Shown here in pieces: positions 8,434-12,769 of a DNA stretch of 12,769 nucleotides (the first letter of the stretch is position 1; each line of letters begins with the position of its first letter). The DNA is from JAAZBI01 sp964461005. GTDB lineage: Bacteria > Bacillota_I > Bacilli_A > RF39 > UBA660. A program made the translations under genes and the position numbers. The notes under the pieces were generated by a model, which saw only the letters and a program-made list of their open reading frames with translations, made no database searches and was not told the origin of the DNA. The DNA lies in contig CAYWQQ010000019.1 in assembly GCA_964461005.1 (NCBI GenBank), positions 1 to 12,769 on the forward strand, in the 5' to 3' direction.

Positions 8434-8440
8434 GGGAGGA
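8434..8440 (+). promoter_or_regulatory. Ribosome binding site that fixes the ftsZ start
   Basis: GGGAGGA ends six bases before the ATG at 8447. An in-frame ATG at 8432 overlaps the ftsA stop but lies before this site and has no site of its own, so translation is assigned to 8447. Confidence 0.85.
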
Positions 8441-8446
8441 AGAAAC

Positions 8447-9505
8447 ATGTTAGGATTAGAAATTGATCAAATTGCAAAAATAAAAGTAATTGGTGTTGGA
8501 GGAGCAGGAACTAATGCGGTTAATCGTATGATTGACTCGGGCGTTAAAGGCGTTGAATTTGTTGTAGTAAATACAGATTTACAAGCTTTAAATAGTTCAA
8601 AAGCACCAACAAAAATTCAAATAGGTGAAAAATTAACTCATGGTTTAGGAGCTGGAGAAAATCCTACTATTGGAAGAGAAGCAGCTTTAGAATCTAAAGA
8701 AGAATTAAAAGAAGCGTTAAAAGGTGCAAATATGGTTTTCATTACTTGTGGAATGGGTGGTGGAACTGGTACGGGAGCTGCTCCAATTATTGCTGAACTT
8801 TCTCAAAGTTTGGGAGCATTAACAGTTGGAATAGTAACTAAACCTTTTGCTTTCGAGGGTAAAAAAAGAAAAACTCAATCTGAATCTGGATTAGATGAAT
8901 TAAAGAAAAATGTTGATACTTTAATTATTATTCCTAATGAAAGATTAAAAGAAATAATCGATAAATCAACTGGATTAATCGATTCATTCCGTGAAGTAGA
9001 TAATGTATTAAGACGTGGTGTTCAATCAATCTCTGATTTAATAGCAGTAACAGGATTAGTAAACTTAGACTTTGCCGATGTAAAAACAATTATGCAAAAC
9101 AGTGGTAATGCTTTAATTGGTATTGGACTTGGTTCTGGAGAAAACAGAGCCATTGAAGCTGCAAAACAAGCTGTTTCAAGCCCATTACTAGAAACTTCGA
9201 TTGTTGGAGCTCGTAATGCTATTATTAATATTACAGGTGGTTCTAATTTATCTTTATTTGAAGTAGAAGATGCTGCTGAAGTAATTCGCTCTGCAGCTAA
9301 TACAGATATCAACATTATTTTCGGAGCAGTAATTAATGAAGCTTTAAATGATGAAGTTGTTGTTACTGTTATAGCTACTGGATTTGATGAAGCAAGTACT
9401 GTTGACACATATAAAGAAGTAATGATGAGTGAAGAGCCAAGTGAAGCATTAGATAATTATTCTTCAGAATTAGATATTCCTTCATTTTTAAGAAGAAAAG
9501 AATAA
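8447..9505 (+). CDS. ftsZ: Cell division GTPase FtsZ
   Basis: FtsZ is the tubulin-like GTPase whose filaments form the division ring at mid-cell. The 352 residues hold the nucleotide-binding start VIGVGGAGTNAVNRM (14-28), the tubulin signature GGGTGTG (104-110), NERL (164-167) and the T7 synergy loop NLDFADVKTIM (206-216) with both conserved Asp. The conserved C-terminal peptide DIPSFLRR (343-350), which docks FtsA and other partners, is present at the end. The variable linker between the globular domain (ending near 314) and that peptide is only about 28 residues, shorter than the roughly 50 of B. subtilis. Codon composition is less AT-extreme than in neighbouring genes, as expected for a highly conserved, highly expressed protein. 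A terminator hairpin starts at the stop codon. Confidence 0.99.
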   Translation: MLGLEIDQIAKIKVIGVGGAGTNAVNRMIDSGVKGVEFVVVNTDLQALNSSKAPTKIQIGEKLTHGLGAGENPTIGREAALESKEELKEALKGANMVFITCGMGGGTGTGAAPIIAELSQSLGALTVGIVTKPFAFEGKKRKTQSESGLDELKKNVDTLIIIPNERLKEIIDKSTGLIDSFREVDNVLRRGVQSISDLIAVTGLVNLDFADVKTIMQNSGNALIGIGLGSGENRAIEAAKQAVSSPLLETSIVGARNAIINITGGSNLSLFEVEDAAEVIRSAANTDINIIFGAVINEALNDEVVVTVIATGFDEASTVDTYKEVMMSEEPSEALDNYSSELDIPSFLRRKE

Positions 9506-9529
9506 AAGTTCGTAAAGAACTTTTTTTTT
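9504..9529 (+). terminator. Intrinsic terminator after ftsZ
   Basis: AAAAGTTC (9504-9511) pairs perfectly with GAACTTTT (9517-9524) around a GTAAA loop. The T run 9521-9529 supplies the U tract. The stem begins within the ftsZ TAA codon. It separates ftsA-ftsZ from ftsW. Confidence 0.85.
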
Positions 9530-9542
9530 ACCCAATTTTATC

Positions 9543-9572
9543 TTTATTAAAGCTCTAAAAATATGCTATGAT
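9543..9572 (+). promoter_or_regulatory. Probable extended -10 promoter of ftsW
   Basis: TGCTATGAT at 9564-9572 is an extended -10 (TGn plus TATGAT, five of six consensus bases). The -35 region (TTATTA, 9544-9549, spacer 17) is weak, as extended -10 promoters allow. It lies between the ftsZ terminator and ftsW, about 15 bases before the ATG at 9588, so the leader would be very short. Confidence 0.6.
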
Positions 9573-9578
9573 TTAAAT

Positions 9579-9584
9579 GGTGAT
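9579..9584 (+). promoter_or_regulatory. Ribosome binding site of ftsW
   Basis: GGTGAT matches the 3' half of the ideal GGAGGTGAT and ends three bases before the ATG at 9588. In that register the spacing is normal. It supports the chosen start. Confidence 0.6.
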
Positions 9585-9587
9585 AAT

Positions 9588-10727
9588 ATGAAAACAAATT
9601 TTCGCAAAATTGATAAAACATTATTTTTTTGTATGGTTTTTATGTTTTCATTTGGTCTATTAATGATTTTTAGTGCTTCATCAGTAAAAGCTTCTTTATT
9701 AGGAGAACCATATTACTATTTTCTAAGACAATTATTTCCCTTAATTGTGTCTCTTGGAATATTTATGATATTAATTAGATTCCCCATTAGTTTTTTTAAA
9801 AAATATGCATATATATATTTATTAGCTATCATTTTAGCTTTAATATTTGTTACATTTTATGGGGTCTCAATCAATCAATCACAAAGATGGATAGACTTAG
9901 GTTTTTATTTGCTGCAACCTAGTGAATTTGCTAAAACAGCTTTAATAATATTTATGGCCTCTTATTATGGAAAAAATAAAGATAATAATAATGCTTTAAT
10001 TATTTTATTTCCAATGATCATTGCCGCAATTATTTTTGCTTTAACATATATTCAACCCGATTTAGGTACCGCATTAATTATTTTCTTTATTACCGGAACT
10101 TTATTTTTATTAATTCCTTCAGAAGCTAAATACAAAAAAATAATAGTACAAACAATGGGTATAATTATTGTGGGTTTTCTTGTTGTAGGCTCTTTAACAG
10201 GCTTTAACATGTTAAAATCTCATCAAAAAGCGCGACTTGATTATACAAATCCTTGTTCTAAATATTTAACTGGTGGTTCTGGATATCAAGTATGTAATGG
10301 TTTAATTGCAATTAATAATGGCGGCTTATTTGGAGTAGGATTAGGTAATAGCACTCAAAAATATTTATATTTGCCAGAGCCACATACAGATTTTATTTTT
10401 CCCATTGTTGTTGAAGAATTGGGATTAATATTTAGTTCATTTATTTTATTGATTTATGTTTTAATTTTAGTGAGAATTATTAGAATAGGAAATCGCACTA
10501 AAGATTTAGGTAGTTCGATTATTTGTTATGGAGCAGCAGCGATGATTTTTTTTCATTTAGTTATAAACTTAGGTGGAGCATTAGCACTTATACCATTAAC
10601 TGGAGCACCATTACCATTTATTAGCTATGGAAGCTCTTTTGCATTAAATTTAATCATTATTTTAGCATTAGTACAGAGGGTAGAAATCGAAAATAAAAGA
10701 AGGATTGAAAGAAGTTTGTTAAAATAA
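9588..10727 (+). CDS. ftsW: FtsW-type SEDS peptidoglycan glycosyltransferase
   Basis: SEDS proteins polymerise glycan strands from lipid II with a class B PBP; FtsW does so at the septum, RodA in the side wall. The 379 residues are strongly hydrophobic with about ten membrane helices, starting with a basic tail. Family motifs are NQSQRWIDLG and QPSEFAK (96-116), QPDLGTAL (156-163), NGGLFGVGLGNSTQKYLYLPE (244-264, the last part of the large outer loop), HTDFIF with the catalytic Asp268, and PLPFISYGSS (341-350). GLGNSTQKYLYLPEPHTDF and the position after ftsZ favour FtsW over RodA, though SpoVE-like roles cannot be excluded. The outer loop carries Cys223 and Cys236 (NPCSKYLTGGSGYQVCNG), a possible disulfide. 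Its promoter and the upstream terminator make it a separate unit from ftsZ. Confidence 0.9.
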   Translation: MKTNFRKIDKTLFFCMVFMFSFGLLMIFSASSVKASLLGEPYYYFLRQLFPLIVSLGIFMILIRFPISFFKKYAYIYLLAIILALIFVTFYGVSINQSQRWIDLGFYLLQPSEFAKTALIIFMASYYGKNKDNNNALIILFPMIIAAIIFALTYIQPDLGTALIIFFITGTLFLLIPSEAKYKKIIVQTMGIIIVGFLVVGSLTGFNMLKSHQKARLDYTNPCSKYLTGGSGYQVCNGLIAINNGGLFGVGLGNSTQKYLYLPEPHTDFIFPIVVEELGLIFSSFILLIYVLILVRIIRIGNRTKDLGSSIICYGAAAMIFFHLVINLGGALALIPLTGAPLPFISYGSSFALNLIIILALVQRVEIENKRRIERSLLK

Positions 10728-10750
10728 AGGAATTTAATTTTAAAATAAAT

Positions 10751-10780
10751 AATAATCTCTATGGAGGAGGTTATTTTTTT
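10751..10780 (+). promoter_or_regulatory. Hairpin plus T tract that hides the comEA ribosome binding site
   Basis: AATAATCTC (10751-10759) pairs with GAGGTTATT (10767-10775) in nine pairs, one of them G-U, around a seven-base loop. Seven T (10774-10780) end directly at the comEA ATG. GGAGGTTAT (10766-10774) matches the ideal GGAGGTGAT at eight of nine bases and is six bases from the ATG, so nearly the whole ribosome binding site lies in the 3' arm. The element could block comEA translation, end ftsW transcripts, or both. Pairing and position are seen directly; the role is inferred. Confidence 0.6.
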
Positions 10781-11470
10781 ATGATTAAAGAATTTGTAGA
10801 TAAATATTTTAATAAAATAAGTAAAATTATTATTGTTAGTTTGTTAGTAATTATTGCCGGTATATTCTTGTTTATTTTTTCTTTTATACCAAAAGAAAAA
10901 ATTATTAAAGTACCTGTTGAGGTTGAAAAAATTATTGAAAAAGCACCAGAAAAAACATATCAAGTTGATATTAAAGGTGCAATTAAAAAACCCGGAGTTT
11001 ACTCAATGAATTTTAATGATCGTATAAATAATGTAGTAGAAATGGCTGGAGGTTTATTAAAGGAAGCTGATACTAGATATATTAATTTAAGCAAAAAAGT
11101 TAGTGATGAAATGGTAATTATTGTTTATACTCAAACTGAAATAAAGAACATGAAAAAACCCGAAGTAGAAATCAAAGAAATAATAAAATATATAGAAAAA
11201 GATTGTCTTTGTTTAGAACCGGAATTTAATGATGGCTGTTTTTGTTCGGAACCAGAAACAGTAAAAGAAGAAAGCAGCAAATTAGTTTCCATAAATAGTG
11301 CGACGATTGAACAGTTAATGACTTTAACGGGAATCGGAGAATCTAAGGCTAAAGCAATAATTAAATATAGAGAAGAGAATGGCAAATTTATATCAATTGA
11401 AGATTTAAAAGAAATAAGTGGTATAGGAGAGGCAATCTTTGATAAGATTAAGGAAGATATTACTTTGTGA
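10781..11470 (+). CDS. comEA: Competence DNA-binding protein ComEA
   Basis: ComEA is the membrane-anchored receptor that binds double-stranded DNA outside the cell and passes it to the ComEC channel during transformation. The 229 residues (B. subtilis 205) show a short cytoplasmic tail, one membrane helix (about 16-36), a SLBB-type domain (about 59-115, YQVDIKGAIKKPGVYSM), a linker, and a C-terminal double helix-hairpin-helix (about 168-229) with LVSINSATIEQLMTLTGIG and EISGIGEAIFDKI. The two GIG hairpins (184-186 and 214-216) are the DNA backbone contacts. The linker carries a cysteine motif: CxC at 142/144 and CxC at 153/155, separated by eight residues. The gene stops at TGA, the only TGA stop here, and comEC begins 32 bases before it. 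Function in transformation is inferred from family; no other competence gene is in view. Confidence 0.93.
   Translation: MIKEFVDKYFNKISKIIIVSLLVIIAGIFLFIFSFIPKEKIIKVPVEVEKIIEKAPEKTYQVDIKGAIKKPGVYSMNFNDRINNVVEMAGGLLKEADTRYINLSKKVSDEMVIIVYTQTEIKNMKKPEVEIKEIIKYIEKDCLCLEPEFNDGCFCSEPETVKEESSKLVSINSATIEQLMTLTGIGESKAKAIIKYREENGKFISIEDLKEISGIGEAIFDKIKEDITL
11425..11432 (+). promoter_or_regulatory. Ribosome binding site of comEC, inside comEA
   Basis: AGGAGAGG lies six bases before the TTG at 11439, in the last comEA hairpin-helix codons (GGIGEA). In the comEC frame a TAG at 11424-11426 overlaps its first bases, so no start upstream is possible. It is the only good site near the comEC opening. Confidence 0.7.
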
Positions 11471-12769
11471 TTATGTATATGTAATTTTATTAGTATTAAC
11501 TTCTATTTATGTTTTAATAAATATTAATAGAGAAAAAAGCAGTTTGTATAAAAACGATGAAAAAACATTTGAAGGTTATATAGAAAAGATTAAGATTGAT
11601 GGTAATCAATTAACTATAAATTTAAAAGCTAAGGAAGTAATAATTGTTAATTATTACTTTTCAACTAAAAAAGAAAAAGCATCTTTCTCATTAAAATTAG
11701 GAGATTACATAAAAGTAGAAGGTATTTTACAAGAGCCAGCTTCGGCAACAATACCTAATTTATTTGATTATAAAAAATATTTAAATAATAAAAACATTTT
11801 TTATTTATTGCAGGCAGAAAAAATTAAATTAGTAAAACATAATAAAAACATATTATTAAAAATAAAACAATTTTTAATAGATATAAGTAATAAAGAGTCT
11901 TTATCTGCAAAATATATAAATGCCTTAGTATTGGGAAATAAAGATCAGATAAATCAAGAAGTAACAGAATCATATCAGATAAATGGTGTTAGCCATTTGT
12001 TTGCCATTTCTGGATTGCACGTATCTTTCTTATCACTAATTTTGCTTTTTTTATTAAAAAGAGTAAAGGAACTTAAAAGATATATTATTGTTAGTATCTT
12101 TCTTCTTTTTTATGCTTTTATTACAGATTTTTCCGCTTCAATTATGAGAACAGTTGTTTTCTTTATTGGTTTAAAAATTAATAATATTTTATATTTTCAT
12201 ATAAAGCCAATTAATATACTGATTTTAACGTTAAACATATTATTGTTTCTTAATCCTTTTTTCATATTTGATGTTGGTTTTCAATTTTCATTTATGATTT
12301 GTTTTTTCTTATTATATTTTCAAAAAGAATTGTCTACAAAAAAAGGAATAAAAATATTTTTTTGGGTATCAGTAGTATCCTTTTTTTCAAGTATACCCAT
12401 TTGTTATCAAAATTTTTTTCAAATCAATCTACTATCTCCAATGATAAATATTATATTTGTACCATATTTAAGTTTTTTTGTATATCCGCTTTGTTTATTG
12501 ACTTTATTTGTTCCTTTTTTATCTTTTCTATTAAATATTCTAATAATGATATTAGAAACTTTATCTCTAATGTTTTCATCTGTGTCTCTCAATTTAATAT
12601 TACCTAAAACAAATATAATTTTTACTTTAGTCTATTATTTTTTTATTTATAAAACTATTAAAAATTTGTTTCAAAAAAAATACTTATATTTATTTATTTT
12701 AAGCATTATTTTGCTTTTTCACCACAATATTGGTTGCTTTGATTCTGATTTTAAAATATATTTTATTGA
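11439..12769 (+). CDS. comEC: Competence DNA-uptake channel ComEC, 3'-truncated by the window edge
   Basis: ComEC is the polytopic membrane channel that takes single-stranded DNA into the cytoplasm during transformation. The frame runs without a stop to the window end (443 codons plus two bases). It has no in-frame ATG until deep inside the protein; the TTG at 11439, six bases after AGGAGAGG, gives M-I-R-L-R-K followed by a membrane helix (about 8-29). Next comes an OB-fold-like extracellular domain (about 35-135; GDYIKVEGILQEPASA, ATIPNLFDYKKYL), then the competence domain with HLFAISGLHVSFLSL (from His186) and several membrane helices, including FDVGFQFSFM. The last residues, FKIYFI plus the bases ga, fit the strand that leads into D-V-G-Q-G-D of the C-terminal beta-lactamase-like domain, so about 200-300 residues are missing downstream. 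It overlaps comEA by 32 bases, implying coupling. Confidence 0.92.
   Translation, partial: MIRLRKILLCDYVYVILLVLTSIYVLININREKSSLYKNDEKTFEGYIEKIKIDGNQLTINLKAKEVIIVNYYFSTKKEKASFSLKLGDYIKVEGILQEPASATIPNLFDYKKYLNNKNIFYLLQAEKIKLVKHNKNILLKIKQFLIDISNKESLSAKYINALVLGNKDQINQEVTESYQINGVSHLFAISGLHVSFLSLILLFLLKRVKELKRYIIVSIFLLFYAFITDFSASIMRTVVFFIGLKINNILYFHIKPINILILTLNILLFLNPFFIFDVGFQFSFMICFFLLYFQKELSTKKGIKIFFWVSVVSFFSSIPICYQNFFQINLLSPMINIIFVPYLSFFVYPLCLLTLFVPFLSFLLNILIMILETLSLMFSSVSLNLILPKTNIIFTLVYYFFIYKTIKNLFQKKYLYLFILSIILLFHHNIGCFDSDFKIYFI

Noticed and set aside
8432..8434. ATG overlapping the ftsA stop as the ftsZ start
   Set aside because: It precedes the GGGAGGA site. The ATG at 8447 is correctly spaced from it.
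10716..10746. Possible comEA promoter (TTGTTA, 19-base spacer, TAAAAT)
   Set aside because: The spacer is long and both hexamers are the kind that occur by chance in such AT-rich sequence. It was not strong enough to list.
11468..11470. TGA read as Trp (mollicute code)
   Set aside because: No gene in the window contains an internal TGA, Trp is written TGG throughout, and comEA ends naturally at TGA with its helix-hairpin-helix domain complete.
12299..12607. A 102-codon + strand open frame
   Set aside because: It is a different frame inside comEC, whose own frame is unbroken and carries recognisable competence-domain motifs. The composition is a shadow of a hydrophobic, AT-rich gene.
1..12769. 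A novel defence, mobile or biosynthetic system
   Set aside because: Every coding stretch is assigned to a conserved core family. There are no transposases, integrases, repeats, CRISPR arrays or unassigned genes.

Overview
The window is a compact, very AT-rich piece of bacterial chromosome, and every gene reads on the + strand. Protein motifs and gene content point to a low-GC, walled Firmicute of the Bacilli/Erysipelotrichia/RF39 type. MurG and MurB are present, so the cell makes peptidoglycan. TGA acts as a stop (it ends comEA) and TGG encodes Trp, so this is not a UGA=Trp mollicute. The lineage is inferred from motif style and has not been tested by a search.

Layout: (1) 1-3925, topoisomerase IV. 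parE lacks its ATPase N-terminus because the window begins inside it. parC is interrupted by a run of 10 N. (2) 3935-7137, a tight run of rsmD (16S rRNA m2G methyltransferase), murG, murB and divIB/ftsQ, with gaps of 0-11 bases or short overlaps. (3) 7138-9529, ftsA and ftsZ behind a probable promoter of their own, closed by an intrinsic terminator. (4) 9560-10727, an FtsW-type SEDS glycosyltransferase with an extended -10 promoter. (5) 10728-12769, comEA and comEC, the DNA-uptake genes. A hairpin covers the comEA ribosome binding site. comEC starts at a TTG inside comEA and runs off the end of the window.

Functionally, MurB and MurG make lipid II, FtsZ and FtsA form the membrane-tethered ring, and DivIB and FtsW act in septal wall synthesis. 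Topoisomerase IV separates daughter chromosomes. ComEA binds extracellular DNA and ComEC is its membrane channel. No gene-free stretch exceeds 90 bases. I see no tRNA, rRNA, mobile element, CRISPR array or long repeat.

The region is mainly conserved core genome, and I do not see a new system in it. The points worth checking are the N gap, which is inconsistent with the parC frame; the sequestered comEA ribosome binding site; cysteine pairs in ComEA and FtsW; a weakened nucleotide-binding motif in FtsA; and the joining of a reduced division/wall cluster to topoisomerase IV and competence genes.
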